A stretch of DNA of 64,000 bases from Mytilus galloprovincialis (lineage: Eukaryota; Mollusca; Bivalvia; Mytilida; Mytilidae). Positions 1-12,200 of this stretch are shown in pieces; positions within the stretch are counted from its first letter, which is position 1, and each line of letters opens with the position of its first letter. The stretch is taken from positions 80,129,410 through 80,193,409 of the forward strand of contig NC_134839.1 in NCBI RefSeq assembly GCF_965363235.1. The letters are read 5' to 3'. Under the pieces are notes generated by a model. That model was not told the origin of the DNA, ran no database searches, and saw only the letters and a program-made list of their open reading frames with translations. The position numbers were made by a program, and so were the translations under genes.

Positions 1-2140
1 GTTTGATGTAAGCTGATAATGCTTCCTAGTTGTGGTCAGAATGAGAGAATTATATGTTCTTCAAATCTTAGCAATAAAATACAATTGCATCATTCATTAC
101 TCAGAATTGAGCTGTGGGTGTTAAGTTACTCAATATAAATCTTTCTAGGAATTTTATATTGTCACTTCATCCAGTAGTCTATTAATAATGCATTTGTTCA
201 TTCCCTGTAGTGATCAGATTAGGTCAAAGATATGCCAGAAATAGTGTTTTCAATGCTTTTAATAAATTATGTTTACCACTAATCCTAAAATATATGAGCT
301 TTTATGAGAAATTTCTTTTTTGATTGATAGCAGGGATGCATTCTTATGTATATCTATTCAGTCTAAAACCATGTTAACAAGTATAAATCATTTTGCTCAT
401 AAATCAGGCCATTTGTTTTCTCGTTTGATTTGTTTAACATTTGTCATTACAGGGCCTTTTATAGTTAACTATGAGGTGTCATTGTTGAAGGCCTACAGTG
501 ATCTATAGGTTTTTTTCAAATATACAGGTCATTTGGTCTCTTGCTTGAATTGTCTCATTGTCAATCATACCATAACTCTTTTTTTTTTTAAATAAAAGAT
601 ATGCTCAGGCTCAAATTTATACACATGTAATGAAATACCATAAATGACATGCACGATGTTTAGGGAACATCCAGAAATAAGTTACAAAACATAATTCTTG
701 AATAAATTGTGAATTCACTACTGAGATAAAACATTGAATTCATCCAAATACTTCCATTATGTTACTTCAGGGGAAAATACTGGAGAATACTAGAGAAATA
801 ACTTAAATCTTATCAAAATCAGTGTAGCATAAAATGCACATCAGATGGCCTACATTAAATGGTAGACAATTATGTTCCTTATAGTTCCTTATAGGATCTA
901 CACTATTTCAATGTATTTTTATGATTGAAATTCTCTATATTAATAAACTGTTAAATGTAAGGCAAAGTATAACATTGTTCTGGTACAGATCATGAAACTC
1001 AGAACTTTAGTCTCTGAACTACGAAATAAAGGGCATCATGACATATTATTATTGGCTATGGGATGTTGGTATAATCCTAATGATGCATACTTGCATAATT
1101 GTATATGACTGTAGGTTTCTAAGTATCTGTGAAATAAACTAGGATGAAAAAGTTACAATCTGACTATAAAAGTCACTAAAGCATGAAATATAGGTCACAT
1201 TAACTTTATCTAGTTTGGCATCTCAAAGATTCAAGTTAAGAAGTTCATGTCATGAGTAATTCATTAGTCATCAACAGGAGCTACATCCAAGAAACAAACT
1301 ATTTATCATGACACTTACTTGAAAAAAGAAAATAAATAACAAGAGGCAGTAAAATGACAGCAAACTAGGTTTCTATTACATTTATACTGGAATTTTAAAG
1401 CAACAAAGGGTCATAAGTCCTGAAAGACAAAGGTGAAAGAAATCAAGAACCCTGAACAGCTGGGGAAAGTACAAACACAACAGTCAAGCTTGAAACAGCT
1501 CTGAATTTGGATTGTAATTGATTCTAATATAATGTCCTCATCACGCTTCCTAAATATACAATGTTCTTATTAGCGACACGTGTGCACAAATTTAATGTTT
1601 AAGCGTTGACTGTGTGCACATTTTTAAAATGAAGTGCTTCCCGCTTCATACAAAATGTACTTTGGTCAACGCTTTTACACCCCAATGAAGTTACAAAAAT
1701 AAGCATTAAATTCTTAAATAAAATATATACATATTAGCAACTTACATACTTACTTTTATTTTATATTGTTTATAAAAAACATATATCATGTATATTTACC
1801 CTGCAATTAGTTTGTAAACTTATTAAATATGAAAATGTAATGTACAGCTCCAAGGGGTGGAAATAGGATTAGCCAAACATTTTAAGGTATTTTCATATGC
1901 TTTGATCTATTAAAATAATGTATTTGTCTCATAAGAATCGAAATAATTCCTTCATGTCCTGCTCTATGCTCATTTTATCATGGGTAAGCATTATATATTT
2001 GACCAAATTTACAATGAGAGTATGCTAAGGCTGAAATATCGACAAAAATAATACCTACCCATGTTAAATGAGCCTAGGTTTCTTACAGAATGAATGCAGT
2101 CTAAGAACTCCAAATTTTGAAATTGGACATTTACCTATTA
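1..2140. other. AT-rich stretch without a recognisable gene
   Basis: No exon-like ORF with credible splice sites was found on either strand. About 440-590 resembles a dispersed mytilid repeat tail (the phrase TCATTTGGTCTCTTG recurs at 41755). At 1575-1725 there is a segment related to 14270-14425, sharing the blocks GAAGCGCTTCC/GAAGTGCTTCC and a following CATTAAATTCTTAAA-like run, so it is a dispersed repeat. The missing GTF3C5 C-terminal exons could lie in this stretch, but I could not identify them. Confidence 0.5.
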
Positions 2141-2160
2141 TGGTACCATACTATTAGTTC

Positions 2161-2236
2161 ATAGTGTGCAATTGTCCTTATACGAGAATTTATTAGGTCA
2201 ATAAAATCCGTATTAGGACAATTGAACACTGTGTAA
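2161..2236. repeat. Imperfect hairpin, 25-bp arms
   Basis: The left arm, ATAGTGTGCAATTGTCCTTA, is mirrored by a right arm ending ACAATTGAACACTGTG, with a loop of about 25 bases. It looks like a small palindromic repeat or the paired ends of a decayed MITE. Nothing suggests a gene. Confidence 0.55.
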
Positions 2237-3109
2237 CAAATTTATCCTGATTTTGTTATTTTACATATTATTATATTTGAATTCAATATAAGGACAATAT
2301 CAACCAAATATATTTTAGATATCTAATCTAAAACTGTGAAAAATTAAAAATATAAGGACTATAAAGCAACTCATTTAAAAAAAATCATTAGGTCAATGGT
2401 ATAAGGGAGATAATCCCAATTGATGTAATAAATAAGGGAGATAATTCTTATTGACGTAATAAAATTTTTTATTGTGTAGCAATATAATATTTCCCACAGA
2501 AAGTAACCAAAAGTTAGCGTGCAATAAATTCTAATATTGCACTAGTGCAATAAATCATCAAAATTCATGACCTCATCAACAACAAAATCTTAGTTTAAAC
2601 CAATTTTTAAAATATAACTTTCAAATATAATAGGCCACACCAATTTAATTCCTTGTTCGACGGACCCGCCCGCACCTATTTTTTTCAAAACAGATTTTTT
2701 TAATTTTTATTATATTCCTGCTTCCCGCATCCGGAAATATAATCATGTCCATTTCCCGCACGGTTTTTTTGTAAATATTATAAAAAGATCTCAACATTTG
2801 TTTTTAAAATCACAGTATAACCTTTATATAACGATTTTAAACCTATAAGCACCCCACCTCACTGTAAATATCTGTGAGAATATTTGTTTCAGCATGAAAC
2901 CAATTTATTCCAAGTGGGAGTGCTCCGAAATAAATATATAACAGCGGAAATACCTGTACAGAACAAAACATTGGTTTCTTTCCCCCTGACTTATATTCCC
3001 TATTAAAAAATGTTCGTAGTTAAAATAAAGTTCAAAGAAATTCTGAAGGATTTGCCTTCCACTGCAATTATAATGTATGCTGACGGTCATACCCGCTGCA
3101 GGTTTGTGC

Positions 3110-3345
3110 ACCTGTCCTGATGATTCAGGGACCTGTCATTCAGCAGTTATCGTTTGTTGATGTGGTTCATTGGTATTTTCCCGTTTGGAAATATAAATTA
3201 GATTGTTGGTTTTCCTGTTCGAATTGTGTATAATACTAAGTTGTGGTCCCTTATAGCTTGCTGTTTGGTCTGGATCAAAGCTCTGTGTAAAAGGCCGTAC
3301 TTTGACCTATATTTGTTATTATCAGGTTATCCCTCAGACAAGGGC
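3110..3345. repeat. Dispersed mytilid repeat fragment
   Basis: It shares order and wording with segments near 7690-7895, 41380-41815 and 50225-50520: a CAGGGACCTGTCATTCAG-type opening, GTTGATGTG, a TTTGTACATAAATT-type middle and a GACCTATA ending. Copies are old and diverged. Class uncertain. Confidence 0.5.
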
Positions 3346-3400
3346 CTTGAAGGGGTCATTTTACCATGTTTACTGTTGTAGAAAAGAAAATAGAAATACT

Positions 3401-3433
3401 AAGGATTTGTATAGTGCTACTATACAAAACCTT
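3401..3433. repeat. Short hairpin with AAGGATTTGTATAGT arm
   Basis: AAGGATTTGTATAGT, a short GCT loop, then ACTATACAAAACCTT form a near-perfect stem of 15 bp. The same arm sequence forms another hairpin at 18653-18685, so the two are related. Confidence 0.6.
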
Positions 3434-3477
3434 TGAAAACTTAAAATTTTTTACTCAAAAACAGGAGAAATACATTA

Positions 3478-3624
3478 TACATTTATTTCCCGTGTCTGAG
3501 GGAGATATGAAGATTTGTTCACCCAAGAATAATCATATTTCACGAGGGCTCTGCCTGAGGGAAATATGATTTTTCGAGGGTGAACAAATCTTCATATCTC
3601 CAGAGGCCAAGGGAAATGAATGTT
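3478..3624. repeat. Palindromic element, about 63-bp arms
   Basis: The left half (CATTTATTTCCCGTGTCTGA and the GAGATATGAAGATTTGTTCACC block) is repeated inverted in the right half (GGTGAACAAATCTTCATATCTCC, ending GGGAAATGAATG). The arms differ at several sites, so this is an ageing hairpin or foldback MITE. A related fragment follows near 3877-3915. Confidence 0.65.
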
Positions 3625-3989
3625 TTATTCCACTGCCTAAGCTTTGTATACTATCTGAACTTCAAATATTAGTTTGCATACCGGAATTATTACTAAACAC
3701 AACATACATATTGATAAACAGTACGGATAAACATTAATTGTTTAATTAGTCTTTTTGTTTTAATGTCTGAAATACGGTAATAATATTTGCTAAAAGTATT
3801 TAGAAAATAAGAAGTTCAAGACGTTATGAACATAAACCGCGCTTAACGTCGCACGATTTAGTCCCGACATTTCAGAGGGGAATATGATACTCAGAGGTGA
3901 ATATGAAGTTTTGTTCGTCGTCACGTGTGAAAGTTTCCACCAATCAAATTTTGATTTCGCTGTCAAAATCAACATGCAGTGGAATAATA
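3625..3989. repeat. Possible MITE bounded by TTATTCCACTGC inverted ends
   Basis: TATTCCACTGC at about 3627-3637 is matched in inverse by GCAGTGGAATA near 3977-3987. The interior has no convincing ORF. Short inverted ends and about 365 bp length fit a non-autonomous DNA element, but target duplications are not clear. Confidence 0.4.
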
Positions 3990-4620
3990 TATTTTAAACA
4001 ACTTTTCTAAAAGAGGGGTCCACTTATTTTGAATAATATTAAAATGTTAAGGTAAATGTGTTAACATGGTTAAAGTCCAGGAATATTACAAAATTCTTGG
4101 ACATGTTTTGACCATTTAATACCATTTTGATATTATAGTTCTTTGGGAAAATATTAGCCCTTTTGTACTAAAAGTGTTTTAACAAAAAAAATATATTATA
4201 ACTTATATTGACCCCTCATAAAAGGGATATTCATAACATTAAGGGCTTGTTCTGAACCTGATTTTGACTTGGATGGAGAATTATTGTCTAATTGTCAGTC
4301 ACACATACATAGACCAGATTTAATTATTTAATTATTTCTTGTTGAACAGGGAAAAAATACTTCATAAATTAAAGAAATGTCAAGGTACAAGTGATAAATC
4401 AAGTTTTAATATAGTCAAAACCTACAAAACCTAGTATTTTATGTTTACAAATAAAAATTATAATCGCTCGCCTTTACTTTTTAAGCTTCGTCTCAAAAAT
4501 TTGCAAATTAAATATTTTTTTATTTGAATTTTCAAATCCTTCGCTCGCCCCAATTTTTGGAGTCCAAAAATCTGTAAAACAAGAAATTAAATTGGTGTGG
4601 CCATATTGCTTTACAATAAA

Positions 4621-4741
4621 AGGGTTATTGCATGAATATTGGGGAATATTGTCCCTCGTAGAACATATATAGCACTCGCAAGCTCGTGCAATATAAATTT
4701 CTACTCGGGACAATATTCCCCAATATTCATGCAATAACCCT
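4621..4741. repeat. Perfect 35-bp inverted repeat (foldback)
   Basis: AGGGTTATTGCATGAATATT begins a 35-base left arm (4621-4655), and bases 4707-4741 are its exact reverse complement, with a 51-base loop. Perfect arms imply recent origin or ongoing correction. Confidence 0.85.
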
Positions 4742-5339
4742 ATAGTACTGAAATTTATTAGGACAATATCACTCAGCCAATCAAATTGCGAGAAATTACT
4801 CTAAATCAGGATAATAAATTAATATCCATAGAATTTTATAATAATTTGTCAAAATGTTGTTCATATCATGCTTTTTTCAAAAACATAATTAATTTTATGG
4901 ATCACTGGATTTTTTTTCAGGCTACAGGTTGCGCAAAATTGTAAGAGTTTGTATATCTTATGCAAGGATAACCCACTTCTGTTTGATAAAAAAAAAAAAA
5001 AAACTACTCATTGAATTCTCAGATAAAATATTATATTAGAAGATAGCTCAATTAATATGCTTTCAGATAAGAAAAGAAAAAAAAAATGGGTCACCAGACT
5101 CGATTTTTTACATAATAAAATAGGTAAATTCACAACACATTCTTCACATAAAAGTATCTGTATCTGAGTTATCTCCCCCTGTGATGCAAAGTTGAATAAA
5201 ATGAATGAAACAAAAATATTGTTTTTAGTAAAATACAGCTGTAAATATCAATAAGACACATAATTTTCTGTATTAACATGATGATGAATAGTCTTACTCA
5301 TGAATTCCATACTACTCTAAAATTTGCACATTTCAGTAA

Positions 5340-5930
5340 AGATCTTGACCAATTATTATCAGCTATTTCAAAATTTGTGATTCAGGTAGCCACCCCAGCT
5401 TCCTTAAATAGCAATCTATAGACCCATACTTAAAGTCATTCAAGACTTTGCAGATATAAACCTATAACATGAATTTTATAACAATCCAACAAGAAAAGTA
5501 GATGAGAGAGTGTACACTGCAATGTTCAATGTGATAAATATTTCCAAGCTTAACTACTGTGTTAACAAAATTTATTCACACTAATTTTCAAACTCAACTA
5601 AGACATTGCTGATATCAATCTTAAATGTAAATTTCATAACTATTTGGCACAACTTGTATATTTGAGAGTGTTTTAAACTGCAGTTTTCTATACAATTTAC
5701 ATGTCTAAGGACATAACTCCTGTAAAAATAATTGATCAGCGCTGATTCTGGAGTTCATCTAAGACACTGCTGATATACACCCTTGATTTCATAAATACAT
5801 TTGTATTTAAAATGAATTATTTACTTCAGAGCGATTACAATGCAATTTTCTATAGAACTTACATTAATAAACTCATTGTTATACAGTTTGCAAAGCAGTA
5901 TGATATTTCATATTGCATACAGGTCACAAA
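5340..5930. repeat. Dispersed repeat-like stretch
   Basis: Phrases such as AAGGACATAACTCCTGTAAA and GACACTGCTGATAT occur here in two related blocks (near 5590-5700 and 5700-5860). They resemble repeats I recall from bivalve intergenic DNA. No coding signal was found, and the missing GTF3C5 exons were not recognised here. Confidence 0.4.
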
Positions 5931-6296
5931 TCTATTTATAGATTAGTAATAACTGGTTCTGTTTTTATGTTTTTTAAAAGTAAGGTAGTGTTGGTACACA
6001 ACAGACATATCAAATTTGTTCAGAATCTTTATTGCAAGAATTAAAACACAGTATTATGAAAAACACTTAAATTTTAATAGAATTCCAAACTGTACACACG
6101 GATCACAGCTTTTTATCATTCTATCAGAACTTCCTTTTTAAATATGACCACCAAAAACAAATCTGTCAAGATAGATCTGCTTGGGACAACTGTCTAAAAG
6201 AAATTATCAGGATGCAATGGCTTAAATAATTCCCCTACTTGGAAAGTGATTACATATGGACACTCTGTCATAAATTCTTATAAATGTAATACTAAC

Positions 6297-9200
6297 TTTT
6301 CCTTTTTTAACTAAATCTTGAACTTCATCAACTTGTATATCACAAATCTGGTAAAACATTTGCCTACATGGAGGTAACCTATCTGGTCTGTATATATGTA
6401 CTGGTTCCTGAAAGATACAATGGTGTAATAAGTACATATCATAGATTTTTAATATATATTAATTAAGTAAATGAAGCTGTAGAAAAGTAGATATTTCAAA
6501 TATTACTTATCTGTATAAATAAGATAATGTAGTATGAGTGCCAATGAGACAACTGTCCATCCAAGTCACCGTAGTATGAGTGCCAATGAGATAACTGTCC
6601 ATCCAAGTCACCGTAGTATGAGTGCCAATGAGACAACTGTCCATCCAAGTCACCATAGTATGAGTGCCAATGAGACAACTGTCCATCCAAGTCACCATAG
6701 TATGAGTGCCAATGAGACAACTGTCCATCCAAGTCACCGTAGTATGAGTGCCAATGAGATAACTGTCCATCCAAGTCACCGTAGTATGAGTACCAATAAG
6801 ATAACTTTCCATCCAAGTCACCATAGTATGAGTGCCAATGAGACAACTGTCCATCCAAGTCACCATAGTATGAGTGCCAATGAGACAACTGTCCATCCAA
6901 GTCACCGTAGTATGAGTGCCAATGAGATAACTGTCCATCCAAGTCACCATAGTATGAGTGCCAATGAGACAACTGTCCATCCAAGTCACCATAGTATGAG
7001 TGCTAATGAGACAACTGTCCATCCAAGTCACCGTAGTATGAGTGCCAATGAGACAACTGTCCATCCAAGTCACCGTAGTAGGAGTGCCAATGAGACAACT
7101 GTCCATCCAAGTCACTGGTCTGGTACACATGTCTGCTTGCTTATCATTGTTCTTTTAAAAGTCTCACTGAGGCAAACAAATCTCTTTGTATCATTGTTAA
7201 TTGGGATTCCTAATCTACCCAGTTTCCTAATATTCATAGCTGCTCACTTCTAAATGACTAATATTATTGCATTTATAAGACTAGAAGCTAGCAGGAAAAG
7301 GCTAATATCATATTTCATTGTATTTAGACAATTGAGCATCTAAACATGTGTAAATGGTGTCTACTATCTCATTCAATTTGACTTAATTGCATCAATATTT
7401 GAAGTTTAGTCAAATTGTTAATAGAAAAAACATACTGCCTTTAATAGTCAGCACAATATGGTTAATTTTTTGTTGTCACTGATTGTCAATGTTCAAAGAC
7501 AAAAAGCAACTTCTCAGCATTAATTCCCTATTTTAACTCTCATTAACAAATTATGCTCATTGAACTTTCTTTGAATTGACAGGGATACAGTTTGTCCTAC
7601 CTACATGTGATTTCCCATTGCTAAAAAATAGTAAAATTAAAACATAGTTGATAATTGGAAAATATTCTATTCTGCATATTCTGTATCTGCCTGTCCCTAG
7701 CCAGGAGCCTGTAATTCAGTTGTTGTTTGTTTCTGTGTATCATATTTGATTTGCATTCATTATTTTGTACATAAATTAGGCGGTTAATTTTCTCTTTGGA
7801 ATTGTTTTACATTTGTCATTTCAGGGTCTTTTATAGCTTACTATGTGTAATGGGTTTTGCTCATTGTTGAAGGCTATACAGTGACCTATAGTTGTTTTTA
7901 AAAAAAATGTTATTTATTTTTCTGTTAGTTAGAAAACTAATATTTACTGATTCTGTTGTTGCTCCTGGTTTTTGTTTACTACCACTTGGTTTGTTTATAT
8001 CAAGACTCTCCAAATCTATTTTAGGAACATTCGGTGCGTTACGTTTCAGAGCTGGGAATGCCAAGGTATTTTCTGATCTCTTACATTTTATTGCCACCAT
8101 ATCTCCACAGGAAGCTACAATGGAAAATCAAAGGTTCTTATATACAAAGTCTATTTTGTTATTCCATTGATTAAATCTAAAATTCCTAGTTATATAATTG
8201 TATTTCAAGCTATAAAACTGACCAGTGCAGGAAAACTTCACTCAAATATTAAGCATTATATATAATAAAGTGAATGAAGAGTGGTCACCTTAAGGAAGTG
8301 AACTTTAACTTGAAACAGTAACATAAAAGCATGAAATTTAAAGTTACTTGAATGGGGACCAACTCATTAAAGTACACATGAAAATTTAAATGAATCTAAA
8401 TGATCCTAACTGATGAAAATTTAATCTTAACTTAAATCAAATTCAGTAAAGAATTAGGTTTTGCATGGATACTGCTATTATCACAAAGAGGCATCTGTAT
8501 TTAGAGGTATCTTATCCTACAACTTGTATTATCTTAGTATGACATGACTTCCAAACAATAACTCTATCAGTCAAAATATATTTATTTTCCACTGACCATT
8601 TGGGAGTCAAACTTTCTATTTTCTGTAACAATAACTGGCATCAAACATGCCTGTTAGGACTATCAATCAAATTTCTTTACTGAAACATGACAGTATCTTT
8701 ATAGGTAAATGACTTTCTTTTAAAGGGTTATAAATGTACCATTAACATAAAGTTTGGTGGTATCTGGTTCTTTACATTATTGATCTAAAACAACAGAATT
8801 TTTAAAGAAAATAAGTCAGTTTTAAAATTCTTTATAGTTTGTTCTATATTTCAGCTTTTATCATTTTGCTGATTTCTTTCATTTCAAATTTTCTTCATTG
8901 CATTATTTTGAGAATAACAATAAAGCAACACACTGATTTTGACAATAAGCCTTAATTTCAGAATGACAAACATTGTAATTATGACGAGATATAAGATAAA
9001 CATATCTATTAACTTATTTTGCAGCCATGTTCGGTCAGAATGGGGACGTTAAATCTGATGCCTCGTGTAAAGAGAGTGCCACACTCTGTGCACGTTAAGA
9101 ACCCTTGCAACAACTCCTTGAGGGGTCCATAGGTGATCTGTTGCAAGTCAAAATTTCTGTCCCTATCCAATATACCCTCATTTTCCAGTGGCATTCCAAA

Positions 9201-12200
9201 TCTACCCGACCAACATCCCAGATGGCCTCTATTACAAGACCAACCTATTGTATTTATTGGTAACTTGTTCTCTTCCTGAACATGAATGAAATATTTGCCA
9301 CTGGACTTTAAGCAACCAACAATCAATCAATCTATTAACTATTGTTATTTACCTTGTCTTTTTCTATAGTCTATCGTTTGATACATCTTAGCCTCTGGAT
9401 GTTTTTTGGGATCATATCCATATTTGGTCCACAAACACCTCCAGGGACCATTTGTGTAATAAAAAGCCACCAATGGTAACAAATACTTCAGTTTGTCCTT
9501 AAATCCTGTGAAATGGTGATTCAATGCAGCTCTTGACCAAATAGGACGTGTTTCAAAAAGCTGTAATAAAACAAATAGTGTTTTATATTTTATTTTAGTT
9601 TCAAATATATGTTTATCATTCAACAGTTTTTAAGAAAATAAGAACTTACATGTCTAGTTCCATCAAGTTTGTTTGAAACTGGTCCAGTTTAGACATGATT
9701 TATAAGAAAATGTGAAGTTAAAGTTCAATTTGTTAAATGTGTATCCCTTGTGACATTATTAAATAAAGTACAAAATATATAACATTAATAAAACATAAAT
9801 GGAAAATCTATGAGACACTGGTGTCAAATTTCTATAATATTTAAAAAGTTTACTGAAGGAAAATTTTATCAATTAGAATTAAGAATTATAATTTTCATTT
9901 CTTTGAAATAATATGTGGAATTTCACAGTGCTTTCTGTTAATTTTTTATTGAAAATTTGACTAAGGTTGGTCCACAGAATAAAACAGTAAAAGCTTGACC
10001 AGAAACATGTGTGATCCTATTTCCATTCTTTATAAAATAGACAGGTGAGGGGAGATAACTCAATATTTTCTTTTTTCTTTTTTACTTTTCACAATTCTGT
10101 GGATTCTTTGAAATTCAATGATAAAACTAAAACAGCATATTCATCAAAGAGACTTTTCATTCTAAAATTAATCATTCAATTTATATATAAAAAAAAAAAA
10201 AACTTCTGCAAATTTTCTACCAACTATTTCTCAAAATTTCATTTTATTCAAATGTCTTTACAGTATACTGTCTTTCAGTATATCATTAAAAAGTGTGGCC
10301 ATTTTACAAACAGAAGCTGTTTATTATTGGTCTTCCTGTGTTAGTATCACCCTGCTGCTTAGATGTGTGTAAAATACCCATATTTTGGATTGTTATTTTT
10401 CAAATATACAAAGCATAGGACTTTCAGATAAAAGCTTTAAAAGCTATCCCTACTTGCAAAATCAAATGTCAGTCAAAATTTATACACTTTACATCGTGTC
10501 ATCAAGGCATGGCTAGTATTTAGTTTCTGAAAGCATGTATTCTAAATTTAAAAATAAATTGGGAATGTGTGGACACAGATGATGTCCCTGCTTGCATGTG
10601 ACATAAAAAAGGAACATAACTCAAGAACATTAAAGTAATGTTCTGAAATAAGGACTTGAGTTTTGAGGTAATAAGAATTGTGTACAAGTTCCATAAGGTT
10701 CTGTTGAAATAAACTTCAGTTAGAGAATAGAAACAAAAAATTTACATCTTTTCCATTTACAAAGATAAATAATTATAGAACAGTAAAAGTGACACCAACT
10801 ATACTCAAATTTGATCTCTGCCTTACGGTAATTAGCATCGTGAATAAAATTTATAACATTTGGTTGAGACAAACTTAATTCAGCAATTTTAACATTTGTC
10901 AAGGGACAAAACTCTGGAAAGGTAATAACTATGCCACCCAAATTCAAACTTGATCTGAGTCTTAGAAGCATTGTGCACAATGGTACAGGGGTAAAACTTA
11001 ATGCCCCTTCCATTAAAGCAAGAGGGCATAACAAATGTGGTTAGTTATGGTATCAAGCAATTTTAATTTTTTTTTGCTGATTGACAGTGAGCACTTATAT
11101 GTCCTTAAATGTACCTTCTCTTTTTTTCACTGGACTAATAAAAGTAGTTCAAGAAGATCTTAAAGCAATTATAAAATAATCCGAAATAAGAAATGAAGAC
11201 AAAAATTAACCTTCTTCAATTCCTCTTCCTGTTTTGGTTTGAAGAATTTTTTATGTAACTCTCTGTCTGCCTCATCTGATGGACTTGATGGTACATCATC
11301 AACATAGCTCACAAATCTTGTATATACTGTTCTTTTCTGACGAACTAAAAACAAAGATATAATTTCTGAGATACATGTAGCCTACTAGTCTGAGCAAATT
11401 TCTCAAGATTGCAGTATTATACATGAGACTAAGCTTGAAGTTTTGAATTGCAAGAGCTGTTTGAATGTTTTGATTGGTTTTTATTGTGTAGGTAATAAAA
11501 GATATCATTAATTCTAATTCAACATACAATATAATAATATAATAATAATAAAGGAATTTCTCGATCATTTCTTGTAATCTTGTAATGTCAAAATATGATA
11601 TAATATATATATATATAAAACAGAAGTGATGGCCTTATAAGTTATAAGACTCAAAATCATTTTATAAAATAAGAAATACTATTCAAATAGCTACTTGTAA
11701 TGACTTCATCCTCTTTCAAAGGTAACACCTGCCTCTGGCTTATATTTATTCTGCTGTATAGATCATAATTGTTAATTGGTAAATTATAATAAAATGTGGT
11801 TGTATTAAATCACATCACCGAATTAGACTATTTTTCCCCTATTTGTGACATTTTTACCTATTGTTTTTGTTGTTTTGTTCACACATCGTTGTCAATATAA
11901 TGGAATTTGATGCGACTGTCATAGAAGTGAGAGGTTTAGCTAGCTTTAAAACCAGGTTCAACCCACCATTTTCTACATAAGAAAATGCCTGTACCAAGTC
12001 AGGAATATGACCGATGTTATCCATTCGTTTGATGTGTTTGAACTTTTGATTTTGCCATTTGATTGGGAACTTTCTTTTTTGAATTTTCCTTGGAGTTCAG
12101 TATTTTTGTGATTTTACTTTTTATGTAAACTGTTGATGTGTTACAATGTAGATTTGTACATTTTTTTCTTGAACAATGATGTAAAATCATATAATCAGCA

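Noticed and set aside
6222-6296. Read-through of GTF3C5 exon 7 to the stop as the true C-terminus
   Set aside because: The residues after KKGK do not resemble the family and a usable donor (GTTAGT) lies at 6296. Kept only as an alternative.
6529-7115. CRISPR-like regular repeats (also 27782-28322 and 29802-32556)
   Set aside because: Units are directly tandem with no unique spacers, and the DNA is eukaryotic. These are minisatellites.
6496-7253. Three long ORFs (162, 207 and 239 codons) on both strands
   Set aside because: They are translations of the 42-bp minisatellite, open in several frames because the unit length is a multiple of three.
7892-8170. Plus-strand ORF of 92 codons
   Set aside because: It is antisense to GTF3C5 exon 6, which has homology and valid splice sites.
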